64,000 nucleotides of DNA from Pegoplata infirma (GCA_963921195.1 OY992540.1:22270262-22334261); one strand, 5' to 3'; numbered from the stretch's first letter, positions 10,936 to 22,022 are shown. The notes: generated from the sequence alone by a model not told the origin. Numbers and translations are program-made.

Positions 10936-12292
10936 AAATTGTAGGAAAATGTTTGATATATTGTTTAAAAACTTGTGGGTCATAAAAAAAACAACAATGT
11001 TTTGAAAACCCTTTGAATGTTGTTGGTCTAGTGGTCAAATTTAATTTTGTTTTGTCTAATGCATGACACTGTTTTTTGTTGCACAGTGTTATTATTTACA
11101 AATATTCAATGTCAAAAATCGACACACACAGAATAACTTTTATCAACTTAAAAAATTCTACTTTATTTAGTACCAAAGCCTTTTTAAAATTTTTTCCTTA
11201 TCCTTTTGTATGCAACAAACAAACTTGTAAAAAATACTTAAAGTTATTTAAGTCCACTTTAGCAATTACTCAAAGGGAAATCCAAACATAGTACAACGAG
11301 AAAAAGATGAAACAAAAAAAAATATCTACATATAGTATATAAAACCATTTGACAATTCATTAAGTTACGGAAGTTAAACTCAAAACTGCAATTTCCCCTT
11401 GAACCAATTATAGAAAAATTTAAATACAACGATTTCAGCAAAAAATCCCATTCCAAAGCACCTTCATGCATACTTCAGCCATTCATATCTACCGAAAAGA
11501 AAAACGACAGGACTAGCAAAAAATCAAAAAACAAAAAACGCCAACCAAAAATATCAGAGGTAAAAATAAAATAACCATAACCATGTAACTCAAACTCAAA
11601 TATAAACATACAAACAGAGACACAAATGTAACTTTGCCTAGACATGTTGCACACAAAACATGACCGGCTAAAGGACATAGGACATTACCCAAAAGACTAT
11701 CTGTTCATAAATTGAAATCAGAGCAGCGACAGTAGCAAAAGTACAACTGAAAGGAAAAATTCACACACACAAGTACATATAAAAACTAAAGAATAATTGA
11801 GTAGTATTTTTACAAGTTGTGGTGGGTGGTTAAAATTCAAATAGGAGGAGAAGGTTGGGTTACACAATGGGGTAGAAGTTAAATTGTGTGCATATAAAAA
11901 TATTTTCTTTAAGGACCCAACAAAACTTTAAAAATGGCAATGCCTTATGTAATTCATTACCGTGTAATGCATACCCCAAAAAAAGTATGTAATATATTGG
12001 CATCACTTTTTTGTTTTTTAATGCATTTCGTAATACGCACCCATTTTATTAGTTTCATGCCATATTAAAATCATAGATGCAGTATAGGGTAAATTATGGT
12101 TAAAAATAATTATTTTATGTTCCATTACTTTACTATGTACAACATTGATAATTTTTATGATCCGAGTTTTAACCACGCAAAAAAAAAATATGAGGGAAAC
12201 ATTTTTGAGTAATCTCTTGTTAAAATTTGCAAAAAAAAGTTAATAAAACTGTGCAACAAAAAACAAAAAATCGAATATACTTTTAAAATGGG
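10936..12292. other. AT-rich intergenic DNA, no gene found
   Basis: About 1.35 kb. The short open frames here (11076-11291, 11259-11471 and 11475-11678) have no recognised domain or start context. No repeat shared with the rest of the window was seen. Confidence 0.45.
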
Positions 12293-12845
12293 GTACACTG
12301 AAAAAAAAAAGTTTCTTAAAATTAAAGAAATTTTATTAAAATTACAGAAAAACTGTTCATAATTTGGCTCCAAAGAAAAATTTCCTTATTGTTATAAAAC
12401 ATCTTTCTTTAAATTTAGTGTGAAAATTGTGCGGATAAAGCTTATCGTATTCAAAATTAGATTTTATTATAAATACCTTTAAAAATATAAAGGTTGTTAA
12501 ACGAACTATAGCAGAAAAAAATCGATAAACTCGAAAAATTTTCAAAAAATAACAAAAAAATTAGATTTTATAGAAAAATCAATATATAGTATCTTTCTTA
12601 TATGTATAGACCAATTCACACACATGGAAAGCCCTATCCTTCTTTTATCCAAAACAGTTTAAAAATTTAAAATCGATTGAAAATTTTCTAAATAACACAA
12701 TGTTTAGTGAGAAAAGTCCAAAAAAAACGTATTTTAACAATAGCTTTAAAATTTGAGGGTGTCTGGAAAGTTTAATGGGCATTTTTGTAATCTACTCGTC
12801 AAGACCAACAATCTATACTATGTCACATCAGAAGTATTTTTTCAC
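12293..12845. other. AT-rich DNA with a possible CAC...GTG element end
   Basis: CACTGAAAAAAAAAAGTTTC after TA at 12293 resembles the tips of the CAC...GTG elements, but I could not find a convincing partner end. The interior has TTAAAATTAAAG and ATTAAAATTACAG words and no gene. Confidence 0.3.
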
Positions 12846-13119
12846 TGTAGCACAGTGTAATTTTTTAATTGACGCAATTAAAAATTTACTCAAAAGTTTT
12901 TAAAAAAAATTAAGAAAATAATTTAATAACAATTTAATAGTAATTTATTTTTTTAGTTCTCTAAGATTTTAGAAAATAATATTGAGAAAAACAATTTGAG
13001 TAATCACTTGTTTAAATTAAAAAAAAAAAATTGCGTAATTTTTTAATTGACGCAATTTAAAATTTACTCAAAAATATAAAAAAAAGTTGAGTAAATAATT
13101 TGATACAAATTTAATACTA

Positions 13120-13781
13120 CACTCAAAATAAATTCTCTGTCCAATCAGCAGAAAAATCTGCAGAAAATACACCCATTTTGAGCCATATGAGAAATCTGCT
13201 GATTTTAGCAGACACGGTTTGCTAAATATCTGAATAAATATAACAAGAAAAAAAAAAAAAAAACATGCGCCGCCAGCCAGCATCGAACTCGCCACCTTCC
13301 GATTTGAAAGTACACTTCTTAACCACTACGCTACGGAAGCTTATACTTTTATCTGGCGTTTTAGTTATTAAACATGTGTGTTGTTCGACAGCAGAGAAAT
13401 CTGATTTTAGCAGAAATATCTGCTGATTTTAGCAGAAAAATCTGCTGATTTTAGCAGAACAATCTGCTGATTTGAGCAGAATAATCTGCTGATTTCAGCA
13501 GAACAATCTGCTGATTTCAGCAGAACAATCTGCTGATTTCAGCAGAGCAATCTGCTGATTTCAGCAGAACAATCCGTTCTGCTTTTTTTTATATAAAAAA
13601 ATTTCTTGAAAAAATAATGAAATTCAGCAAACAAAATCAGTATAAACATAGTAAAATGTCTGTTATTTTCTTAAACTGAATGACAGAGATTTTAGTAAAA
13701 ATATCCTTCTCAGCAGAACAATCTGCTAAAAGATTGCTAATTCAAATTGAAAGTCGTTTTACAGAGTTTTTCTTTTGAGTG
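13120..13781. mobile_element. TCTGCTGATTTCAGCAGA-array element E with internal tRNA-like segment
   Basis: 662 bp with CACTCAAAATAAATTCTC at the left, TTTTCTTTTGAGTG at the right and TA on both sides (13118-13119, 13782-13783). The left part has a few copies and the right part about seven of a ~22-bp unit (ATCTGCTGATTTCAGCAGAAC), each a near-perfect palindrome. Between them, on the minus strand, is a tRNA-like segment (13268-13342) followed by a long T run. A diverged fragment of the same family is at 23180-23324. Confidence 0.85.
13268..13342 (-). other. tRNA-like segment inside element E (not a functional tRNA gene)
   Basis: Read on the minus strand it has an A-box-like TAGCGTAGTGG (fits TRGYNNANNGG) and a B-box-like GTTCGATGC (fits GWTCRANNC) about 40 bases later. 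A run of about 15 T follows shortly after, a strong pol III terminator. The stems do not pair well enough for a real tRNA (acceptor and T stems are imperfect). I read it as a tRNA-derived pol III promoter remnant carried by the element. Confidence 0.55.
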
Positions 13782-13908
13782 TACTAATTTTTTTTATTAA
13801 AAGTTTACTCAAAAATTTTATTAAAATTTACTCCATACCCTTAAATCTTTTAATGGTGCAAAATTGAGTAATTTTTACTCAATATTATTAAAACATTACT
13901 CATTTTTT

Positions 13909-14280
13909 TTTGTGCAATTTGAGAATTTTTCTATACGAAAAATATCTGAGAATTTTTCTATACAAAAAATATCCGAGAATTTTTCTATACGAAAAATTTC
14001 TGAGAACATCAGAATTTTTCTATACAAAAAATGTCAGCGAATCTGAGAATTTTTCTTTACGAACAATGTCTCAGAATCTGAGAAAAATATCTCTGAATCT
14101 GAAAACTTTTTTATACGAGCATTTTCTATACCAGAAATGTTTTGTGAGTTATTTGCATCTGAACCTTAGAAGTCTTCTGCATAAATATTCCTTTAGAATC
14201 CAAAAAACATTAAAAGTATATAAACAATTTTTTAGGATCTTAAAACTTATCTTCATCAAAAATGTTTCAGAATTTTGAGT
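13909..14280. repeat. 35-bp minisatellite (CTATACGAAAAAT / TCTCAGAATCTGAGA), site 1
   Basis: Repeated units of TTTTTCTATACGAAAAATRT joined to CTGAGAA words, about 30-36 bp each, decaying toward 14280. Two reading frames stay open across it (13864-14046 and 13910-14278) and spell periodic RIFLYEK-like peptides. These are by-products of the repeat. The same unit is found at 36536-36660 and 37492-37810. Confidence 0.75.
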
Positions 14281-14295
14281 TTTACACGTTAACAT

Positions 14296-14490
14296 TAGCC
14301 CTATTTTCGCATAACCGTATATATGTTAATATTAACCGTTTGAACGAAAACGCATCCATGTTTGTGAACTTGGCTTTAGTTTTTATCGAAGATAAAAATT
14401 ACCGCCGATAATTATACACGCTAGAAATAAGCGTGGATAATTAAAAATTTGTATGGGTAAGCGTTTATACGGTTATGCGAAAAAGGGCTA
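14296..14490. mobile_element. 195-bp MITE with TAGCCCT...CGCATAACCGTATA ends
   Basis: The left end TAGCCCTATTTTCGCATAAC and the right end are inverted repeats of about 26 bp (right end read inward: TAGCCCTTTTTCGCATAACC). A TA duplication is plausible if the tip is GCCC (TA at 14296-14297 and 14489-14490). No coding capacity. Confidence 0.7.
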
Positions 14491-14800
14491 TAAATTTTGG
14501 AGTTGATTGATCTGCTTCATTTGGTTAAAAATCAAAAAAATAATTTGATAAAAAAATCGTCTCTAAATCAGATTTTTGAAAAAAATCTGTCCTTTTTTAT
14601 ATAAAAGAATGGAAGATAAAATCCATTGGGATGAAAAACTCTAAATTTAAAAAAAAAAAATGGACCTTCCTCAAAGGGGAAGGTCAATTTCCTTCCTTTT
14701 AAGACAAAATCAGAAAATTTCGGAAAAATTTGAAATAGTTAAGAAAAAGTCACAAAAATTTTGAAAAAATTTTAATTTAACGCCTTAAAAAAAAAACTAC
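14491..14800. other. AT-rich DNA, nothing recognised
   Basis: About 310 bp of A/T-rich sequence with no open frame of interest and no repeat that I could match elsewhere in the window. Confidence 0.4.
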
Positions 14801-15115
14801 ACCATTGGTATCAAACTCATTCGAAAGTGTGTAATTTTCTCTTTCAGACAAGATCAAATTTTCTTGGAATTAAATTTTCTAAAGTGGTAAAAAAAATCAT
14901 TAGCCACAAGTGTTTTAAAGCTAAAATTTACGTATGAATTTGTATTGAAATTTGTTAAAAAACACTGTGTAAATAAACTAAATATAGAAAAAATGGAAGG
15001 TTTTTTGCTAATGATTTTTTTACCATTTTCGAAAATTAAATTTTTAGAACATTTTATCTAATCTTTAAGAGAAAATTACAGGCTTTCGAATGAGCTTGAT
15101 ACCAAGTCATTTGAA
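14801..15115. mobile_element. ~310-bp hairpin with ~100-bp arms
   Basis: The left arm runs from ATTGGTATCAAACTCATTCG through TGTAATTTTCTCTTT and GTGGTAAAAAAAATCATTAG. The right arm (about 15010-15110) is its diverged reverse complement (CTAATGATTTTTTTACCATT ... CGAATGAGCTTGATACCAAG). The loop is about 110 bp. No coding capacity; ends and TSD unresolved. Confidence 0.65.
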
Positions 15116-15246
15116 TGCAAGGATCTTATTTTATTAGCTTTTAAAAAGGGTCAAAAATGCCCTTTTTCGGCACTTTAACCGCGAATTACTCAAAATCCTG
15201 ACGTAATAGACAAATTTGGGCTCCGGATTTGGAATCAGCGCAGCAG
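15116..15246. other. Short unassigned stretch
   Basis: About 130 bp between the hairpin and the inverted array. No feature seen. Confidence 0.4.
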
Positions 15247-16085
15247 ACACTATCCAAACTGTTATCAATTGTATATCAGAACTTATCAATTGAAGGGCTT
15301 ACTGCAAAAACTTGATAAGCAACATTTTATTTTTGGTGTTTTTCGCCTTCTACTGATGTTCCATTGAAATATTTTTGGCAGAAGTCTTGCTTAAACCCTT
15401 TGTACGAGTATCTTGAGAAAGAAGTTCTTCAAAAGTTCGATTTTCTACATTATTTCAAAAGTTTTAAGGCAAAAACCACGATAAAATGAAATGATGCTTA
15501 TCGAGTTTTTACAATAAGCCCTTCAGTATTTCAGAAATTATCAATTGTATTTCAGACATTTTTAATTTGTATTTTAGAAAATATCAATTGTATTTTAGAA
15601 GTTATCAATTGTATTTCAGAAATAATCAATTGTATTTCAGATATTATCAATTGTATTTCAGAAATTATCAATTGTATTTCAGAAACTAACCATTGTAAAA
15701 CAATTGAAAATTTCTGAAATACAAATAATTTCTGAAATAGAATTAAAAATTTCTGAAATACATTTGATTATTTCTGAAATACAATTGATAACTTCTGAAA
15801 TACAATTAATATTACCTACAATACAAATAAAAAATTTCTGAAATACGATTGATAATTTCTGAAATACAATTAATAATTTCTAAAATACAATTGGTAATAT
15901 CTGAAAAACAATTGAGAAATTCTGAAATACAATTTATAATTTCTGAAATACAATTGATAAATTCTGAAATACAATTGATAAATTCTGAAATTGATAGTTT
16001 CTGAAATACAATTGATTGATCTGAAATACAATTGATAATTTCTGAAATACAATTGACAATTTCAGAAATACAATTGGAAATGGTG
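15247..16085. mobile_element. Inverted-array element L2 (ATCAATTGTATTTCAGAAAT units)
   Basis: More than a dozen ~20-22-bp units run in one orientation (ATCAATTGTATTTCAGAAAT) to about 15690. A short spacer ending GTAAAACAATTG follows, and then units run in the opposite orientation (ATTTCTGAAATACAATTGAT) to the right end GGAAATGGTG plus TA (16086-16087). The whole can fold into one long hairpin. The left edge near 15247 is uncertain. A 233-bp MITE (15292-15524) sits in the left arm. A compact copy with the same central spacer and right tip is at 58790-59120. Periodic open frames here (NCISEI-type peptides) are artefacts of the repeat. Confidence 0.8.
15292..15524. mobile_element. 233-bp MITE with GAAGGGCTTA ends
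   Basis: The left end GAAGGGCTTACTGCAAAAAC matches the right end read inward (GAAGGGCTTATTGTAAAAAC), and the match continues through GATAAGCA for about 30 bp. It interrupts the ATCAATT/GTATTTCAG unit of the surrounding array. The duplicated target bases could not be resolved. The centre contains GTTCTTCAAAAGTTCG and has no coding capacity. Confidence 0.75.
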
Positions 16086-16190
16086 TAGTGGGCCAAAAAA
16101 TAAATATAGAGCTTAGTTTTCAATGCCCTTTGAGTGGTTTGGTCTACTTTTAATTTTTCTCATTAAAGATACAAATTCTGTATTTGGTAT
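16086..16190. other. Spacer between array elements
   Basis: About 100 bp, GTGGGCCAAAAAATAAATAT onward, with nothing recognised. Confidence 0.4.
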
Positions 16191-16708
16191 CAAAAAGAAA
16201 ACCAGGTCAAATTACTAGAAAAAGTCTCGTAATCCCATTTTACCAATATTTGACAATTTTCCTTGTTTTTTAACAAAAATTTTCGATCAAAATTTTTATT
16301 TTGTAATTTTACAGTTTTTCTTGTAATTTTACAAATTTCCAAGGTTTTTTACAAAAAAAATCTAGTAAATTAACGAGAATTCCTTGTAAGTTTTATTTCG
16401 CCAAAAAAGTTGTAAATTTTACAATTTAAATCTTGTAAAATTCAAAAAAATCTCGTTATTTTTACTAGGAATTCTCGTAAAATAGGAGGTAGCAAAAAAT
16501 CTAGTAAAGTCACCAAATCTCCTTGTAAGTTTTATCGCTTCAAAAACAATGTAAATTTACAATTTTATTGGCGAAAAGCTTGTAAAATTACAAAATTATT
16601 GCTAAAAAGCTTGTAAAATAACAAGGAATTCTTCTCAAATAGGAGGTAGCAAAAAAAAAAAAGTTACAGACTTTTCTTGTCATTTTACAAGTTTTTTTTT
16701 TTTCAGTG
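16191..16708 (+). mobile_element. GTAAAATTAC-array element, copy H3
   Basis: 518 bp, same orientation as H1. It reads CAAAAAGAAAACCAGGTCAA at the left, AATAGGAGGTAGCAAAAAAT twice inside, and TTTTTTTTTTTTTCAGTG at the right. GTAAAATTAC and CTAGTAAA words fill it. The tips are more eroded than in H1 and H4, and the flanking dinucleotides (AT left, TT right) do not match. Confidence 0.75.
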
Positions 16709-17452
16709 TTGTAAGATCCTTTCCAAAAAATTTGTCACTACGTGGTAAAATTCAAACTTCAGTTGGTCATATTTGTTTAACCGCTATGGAAAATTTTTAT
16801 TTCCAACTTTCGTTCTACTTTGGTCCATTATGAAATGCCAATAAATTTCAATTTAGGGAGTTGGTTGAAGAAGACACATTCCATTTGATTTTTTTTTTTA
16901 CTTGTTAAACTACTTGCTTTTACTGGCAATTACTAACCAATCTACATATGTATGTTAAAGTAATACCTCTACAACTTATGTACTCAAACTATGGACTTCT
17001 TTTTTTGTGCTATTTAAGGGAAAAATGGCGTCTGATATTTTATTATATCAAGTATGTGTATGTTTGGAGTAGTAGAATATTCCTAGAGTATGTATGTGTG
17101 GGTGTGTGGGGTAGTGTTGTAGTAGTGATGCCTGCATATAAATAACGCCTGTGGCCATAAAAAAGCCCAACATGTTTGGTAACTACAGTGGACAACCAAC
17201 CATCATATGTAACAATTTTTTTTATATGTGCAAAATGGGAGAGGTAATAAAACACATACTTTATTTAAGTTTCACATTTTTTCAAGTCTTATTGTGTCAT
17301 TTTTTTTTACTCATGTAGAAAGAAGTAGGAGTGTATATAAAGTGTCTATAATTTGTATTGTAACTACATAGTTAGAGCAGGAGTTGGACCAAAGTGACCC
17401 AGTTGGAAAGGTTAACTATTTAGAGAATGTTAAAGTAGTAACAATTCCTCTT
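16709..17452. other. Intergenic DNA without recognised repeat or gene
   Basis: About 745 bp. Opposing short frames (16948-17145 and 17043-17255) cover a GTATGTGTGGGTGTGTGGGG simple-sequence patch near 17089. No domain, no splice-supported exon. Confidence 0.45.
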
Positions 17453-17733
17453 CCCAGTCGGCAAAAAAAATTACACCTGACTTACTGCTGACTCTCCCTT
17501 TATAAAATTGCTGACATCTTCATACAAATTTTCAAAATGTCATCAATGACATGTCGGCAGTTGGTCAGCGGCTGTTTAAACGAATTGTTAGTGGCCACCG
17601 ATACTGCTGGAAACTGCTGACCAACTGCTGACATGTCATTGATGACATTTTGAAAAATTGTATGAAGATGTCAGCGATTTCATAAAGGGAGAGTCAGCAG
17701 TATGTCAGGTGTGATTTTATTTTGCCAACTGGG
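17453..17733. mobile_element. 281-bp MITE with ~115-bp inverted arms (CCCAGTYGGCAAAA)
   Basis: The left arm starts CCCAGTCGGCAAAAAAAATT and the right arm, read inward, starts CCCAGTTGGCAAAATAAAAT. The match continues through CTGCTGACTCTCCCTTTAT and ATGTCATCAATGACAT to about 17570, then resumes inverted near 17612. The loop is about 40 bp. Flanking TT on both sides (17451-17452, 17734-17735) may be a target duplication. No coding capacity. Confidence 0.8.
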
Positions 17734-18600
17734 TTGTGACATTCTTTAATCAAAATAGCATTTAAGATGACCAAAATAAATTAAAACGTCAAAGCCAAAA
17801 ACATCATATTTTGAGTAGGGATATTCAAGATCGGGGTAATTTTTCTTTTCTAATTACAACTATATTCACATAGAATAATTTTCAAGAAAATTATTTTTCT
17901 GTTTTAAATTTATTTATGTATGTTGGTCAGTTTTTGCACGACTTATTGTTAGTCATCAATTTTGTCAATACTATTTTGCAAAAAATGAAGACTCTGTACT
18001 ATAAGCAGCACAGAGTATTTTGATGACAATCGCAATTGTTCAATTTCAAGAGAATTTCAACTGATCGTTTAAGTATTCCAATTAATTATTGAATTTCAAA
18101 TAATTGCTTTCGAATTTCAATACATGTATTTGGAATTTCGAATTTCGAAATTCAGCTGATCTTCTTCAAATTCCAATTGATCTTTTAAAATCACAGCTCC
18201 AAATAGTGTAGATTTAAAGACTTAACTTCCTACAATTTGTTTCTACAGGGAATATTTTATTTACGACAAAAAAAAAATGGAAGAAAAATGTAACAAGCTT
18301 AAATTACAAAAATATTTATTGGCACAAAGTCTGAGAAAAATGTTCAACATAAATGTGAGAAACTGTGATAAATTTGTTGGCAACAAAATCTTGTTAAAAT
18401 ACAAGTTACTAGTTGTAAATGTTGTCGAAATGAAAATGGAAGAATTCCCAGCAGAAATTTTGCTAAACTGACAGCAGCTTTTGGAAAGGAAACCCGAGTC
18501 AAGGAGCGCATCCAAACCAGATGAATTCATCCATGATTCTCTAAGGCGATGTCACACTTTAGAGCGCAAGTTGGATACACCGAAAAAGCGCTCTTAAGAT
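17734..18600. repeat. Old repeat mixture: hairpin-core copy and AATTTCAA words
   Basis: 17866-17985 (CATAGAATAATTTTCAAGAA, then TTTATTTATGTATGTTGGTC) is a diverged copy of the middle of the hairpin at 4379-4629. 18040-18190 is filled with AATTTCAA, CAATTGATC and GAATTTCGAAATTC words, a degenerate palindromic array. 18470-18600 contains AGCGCTCTTAGAGCGCT-like words. Open frames at 18261-18530 and 18277-18471 have no recognised domain. Confidence 0.45.
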
Positions 18601-19085
18601 GCACTGAAGCGCTCTTAGAGCGCTGATAGAAATTTAGAAATTTCTATTTTTATCAGAAATATCCATTTATATTTCAGAAACATCTTTTTATGTTTTAGAA
18701 ATTTCCAACTGTATTTAAGAAATTTCCATTTTTATTTCAAAACTTTATAAATGATGGAAATATAAATGAATTTTCTGGAAAGAATTTAGAAAATTTTTAA
18801 ATAAAAATTGACATTTTTGAAATACAATTGGAAATTTCTTAAATACACATGGACTTATTTTTAAATTAAAATAAAATTTTCTCAATAGCAATTATAAAAT
18901 TTTTAAATCTAAATGGAAATTTAGAAAAGCATTTAGAAAATTTTGGAAATAAAAATTTAAATTTCTTGAATACAATTAGAAATTTCTGAAACATATGTTA
19001 ATAGAAATTTCTGTAATGTAAATGGAAATTTCTTTTATATAAATAGAAATTTCTGAAATATAATTGGAAATTTATTTATTCTTTG
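18601..19085. repeat. Degenerate inverted array of AGAAATTTCYATTTNTATTTC units
   Basis: Units such as GAAATTTCCATTTTTATTTC run rightward to about 18750. Inverted forms (AAATACAATTGGAAATTTCT, AAATAGAAATTTCTGAAATA) then run to about 19078. It has the same inverted tandem plan as 15247-16085, with a related but different word and more decay. Both flanks carry AGCGCT words (18592-18624, 19158-19172) that may be its former ends. Confidence 0.55.
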
Positions 19086-20129
19086 AATACAAAAATTTTT
19101 TTGGTTGGCCTATTTATCATCATTCAAAATGTGTTAAATATATTATAATTGAAGCACTCTTTGCAGCGCTGATTAATGCGCAAGAATAATGCAGTCAAAT
19201 CATGTGTCTTTGTCCAAAATATTAAGAAGGAAAGCAAGTGCGAAATTTTATCAAAAAATTATTTTATATTATAAGTTTTATATAAAAAATCTTAACAAAA
19301 AATTAAAAATTTTACCCCTTACATTTACTGCATCCTCAAGAGCACTTCTATAAAAAGATGCTATGTCGCCAAAATCTCGATTTATTTTTGCTGGGTTATT
19401 TCGTGTAGTTATCGAATACTTCCATTTTACTCGAAACTTAAAATTTTGAAATAAATCAGAGGTCAAAATGGGCAGTAAGTAATGTTACGAAAAGTATGGA
19501 TCAAGGAGTGTGTAAGAGAGTTTGCCTTACTCCCAGTGCACACACAGTGGGGGATTTAAGATTTGTTTATTAATTGTTCTAAAATTTCTAGGGATTTGAT
19601 TAAAATTTTTCTTGTTTGAGAGATTCTTATTAGTATATAATTAAATGACCAAAAACTTCTTTTTGTTGTTCAAATCAGTTTTTGGTACGAAAGCCTCTTA
19701 TATACACGAAAACATTTCATAATTTTTTACCAAATTTAAAATATTAAAAAAAAATCGTAATGGGTAAATAGTTTTTTCCTTTTGCGATAGTTTTTTTCAT
19801 TTAATATGCTTTTCACACTTACACTGTGGAACAAATTCAGGTCAGCAAAAGTTAGGTCGATTCTGAGAGTGAGGGGTGAAAATAGAGCGTTTGTTTATGT
19901 TAGTTAGATTTTTTTTAATCGACCTTCGAACTTTGCAGTCAAATGTGGATTTTCAGCAAATTTTTTATATAGTTTTTTGGCTATAACTCGTAGACTAATT
20001 GATATTTTCAATCTATAAAAGCCAAATTATTGATAGAGACCTGTCCAACAATTGAAATTTTTTAAAAAAAATTGATTTAGAAAATTATTTGTGGAGTTTT
20101 GTGGAAAATATTTTCAAAAAGCATGAAAA
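19086..20129. other. Intergenic DNA, no gene found
   Basis: About 1 kb of A/T-rich sequence. An open frame at 19278-19466 (minus) has no recognised domain. ACACTGTGGAACAAATTCAG near 19819 faintly resembles a Tc1-like end without a partner. Confidence 0.4.
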
Positions 20130-20235
20130 AAAATAAGTTCTTAAAAACTATATGATGTTTACATATGAGAAAAAATAGGTTTTTGTAAATGCTATGCAAC
20201 GGTGGAATAATCTTGTGAAAATTCGGCTTCACTAA

Positions 20236-21371
20236 AGGTGGTATGATACTTGCTAGTTTCTGTATTCGATTTTTTTAGGATTGATCGAATGAAACAACAA
20301 ATGCGAGAAAGAACAAGAAATACAATAAAATAAAAACAAAACAAACAAGTGAGAGTGTTAAATTCGGCTGTGCCGAATTTATTATACCCCCATGTAAAAA
20401 AATTTAAAAAATTTTTTGACAGGAACGTTGTTTTAAGGGGGGCAAGGTAGGGGGAGGGGTCGGTGAGCTGGGGTGACCCCTTGGCCCTCACGGTATATGA
20501 TTACAAGTTCATTTTTGTCTGCTTTGTGCACTTAAGTATTATAGTTTTATAATTATTTAAGTTATTTCTTTATCCACGCCCTTAAAAGAGGGGCGGGGCA
20601 AAAAAAGAGACATTTTTTAATCCCCTGGGTCCAAGCTCAGGACTATAAACTTCTACGAACATAAAAATGACTCATTTGGTTCACAAAAATACAAAAAAAC
20701 GTCAAAAAAATATCACTTTTAAGAGGTTGGATTAGTTCTTCAAGGGGGAACTTTTTCCCCCTGGTCAGATTTTGCCCATTTCCGAACTTAACCTGCCTAG
20801 GACCATAAGACATATTTATGCCAAACTTGAGGGGTCTAGCTCTTTTATTTTGGACTGCATCGTGTTAACTACAGACTGACGGACAGACGGACGGACATCG
20901 CTAGAATGTCTTAGAATCGATCACTGATCAATAATATATATACTTTATGGAGTCCCCGACCGATATCTCGATGCGTTACACACGGAATGACAAAGTGAGT
21001 ATACCCCCATACTGTAGTTGGAGGGTATAAAAAACAATATTGCCAACTTTTATTTTCAAAATAACTCGCCCAAAATAGCTAAAAAAACACCCAAAAGAAA
21101 TGTAAAACCGCTTCATTTGAGCAAAAACTAATGAAAATGGCAGCACTGTTACCATTTTATTCTGGAAATGTGAATTTCAAGTTGAAAATTTTTATATTTT
21201 TTTTTTGACAGTCACTGAAAAATTATCGATTATACCCGTATATTTTTTGACGTTTGAAGTTTTTTCATGATATTGTCATACTCTTTACACTTGGTCAGTT
21301 TTCCTATGAAAATATATTTGCACTGTTCTCCATATAAAAAATACAAAAACTAGCAAGTATCATAACACCTT
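20236..21371. mobile_element. MITE with AGGTGKTATGATACTTGCTA ends, interrupted by a DINE-like element
   Basis: The left end AGGTGGTATGATACTTGCTA (from about 20237) and the right end read inward, AGGTGTTATGATACTTGCTA, are inverted repeats of about 30 bp. TAA flanks both sides (left CACTAA, right TAAGTA), consistent with a 3-bp TWA target as in PIF/Harbinger elements. It is inserted in an element X copy. Without the DINE-like insert (about 20340-21032) it is roughly 440 bp. No transposase seen. Confidence 0.7.
20340..21032 (+). mobile_element. DINE-like family 1 element
   Basis: The 5' part has ACAAGTGAGAGTGTTAAATT followed by the hairpin AATTCGGCTGTGCCGAATTT and TATTATACCCCC. The middle has CCACGCCCTTAAAAGAGGGG. 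The 3' part has CAGACTGACGGACAGACGGA (GTCY-type microsatellite), CATCGCTAGAATGTC, AATATATATACTTTATGGAG and GTTGGAGGGTATAAAA. GTCY and TA microsatellites around a conserved core are the hallmark of dipteran mini-me elements, now grouped with DINE-1/Helitron-type non-autonomous elements. No coding capacity. Confidence 0.75.
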
Positions 21372-21497
21372 AAGTATTTTTTTTTATGAAAATGTGTAAA
21401 CTTTGGGGGGTAATTATGTGAAGACATAGTCCTACGATATCCATATGAATACGAAATAATCTTTATTAAATACTTGAGATACTTCCCTTGTCAGTAA

Positions 21498-21905
21498 TAA
21501 ACATTCCAAATTTTAAAGGAATCGGACAACGTCTTCTTGTAGCCTCCATATAAACCACCTTCCCGATATTCATATAAATCTCTAAAATTTCATTAAAACA
21601 GAAAATATATTATTAAAAATTTGTTTGTGAGTGTTTAAGGGGTACTTTAATAACCTCATCAAATCTAATTCTAATTGGACCATTTTTGGACTTGGGTCCC
21701 ATATGAAAATTTTGCCCGATATTCATTTAAAGCGCTTAATTGGCCTATTTAACTCAAAGTCGGTTTGTGAGTGTTTTTACACTTATTAAGGATTTGACAA
21801 AAGATATATCCAGTCGGTCCATGTTTGAAATGGGAACTCATTTTCCGGGAAACACAGGTGTAGGGTATTATATGGGCGGTTTTGACCGAATATAATTTTC
21901 TTACT
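21498..21905 (-). mobile_element. DINE-like family 2 fragment, reversed
   Basis: Reverse-oriented copy of the 5' half of family 2: CAACGTCTTCTTGTAGCCTC, TAACCTCATCAAATCTAATT, TGGACCATTTTTGGACTTGG, AGGTGTAGGGTATTATATGG, and TAATTTTCTTACTTGGTTTA at the end. The 3' half with the GTCY segment is absent. It adjoins the truncated end of element X at 21497. Confidence 0.7.
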
Positions 21906-22022
21906 TGGTTTATTTATTTTTAACCAGGCCCACAAACGGCGGGGCGATCTAAAACAAATGACATTTTCTCGTTCCCTGGATCAGTCTTCAGAGTTTTGAA
22001 CTTTTTCTGTATCAAAATTACA

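Larger units (their letters stand above)
12846..13908. repeat. ATTGACGCAATT/TTTACTCAAA array element interrupted by element E
   Basis: Two copies of a segment reading GTAATTTTTTAATTGACGCAATT followed by AAATTTACTCAAAA start near 12848 and 13033, about 185 bp apart. Further TTACTCAAA and TTGAGTAA words continue right of the nested element (13784-13905). The words are self-complementary, as in the other array families. The interrupted sequence AATTTAATAC...TACTAATTT matches the uninterrupted AATTTAATAGTAATTT near 12938. Outer limits are uncertain. Confidence 0.5.
20130..21497 (-). mobile_element. Element X, truncated second copy, interrupted by a MITE
   Basis: Minus-strand copy of the interior and one end of the inverted-repeat element at 27376-27950. 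20140-20232 (ACTATATGATG ... GAAAATTCGGCTTC) and 21374-21497 (a GAAAATGTGTAAACTTTGGG-like stretch ... ATCCATATGAATACGAAATA ... ACTTCCCTTGT) match it in order. The two pieces are separated by the MITE at 20236-21371, so they are one copy cut by an insertion. The other terminal arm is missing. Confidence 0.65.

Noticed and set aside
12293..12858. CACTG...CAGTG element with TA flanks
   Set aside because: The right tip does not pair with the left beyond five bases; the match is likely by chance.
13910..14278. 122-codon frame with RIFLYEK repeats
   Set aside because: Translation of the 35-bp minisatellite.
15812..16123. 103-codon minus frame with repeated NCISEI peptide; similar frame at 58914-59132
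   Set aside because: It is the translation of the inverted ATCAATTGTATTTCAG array; periodicity follows the DNA unit and there is no start or domain support.
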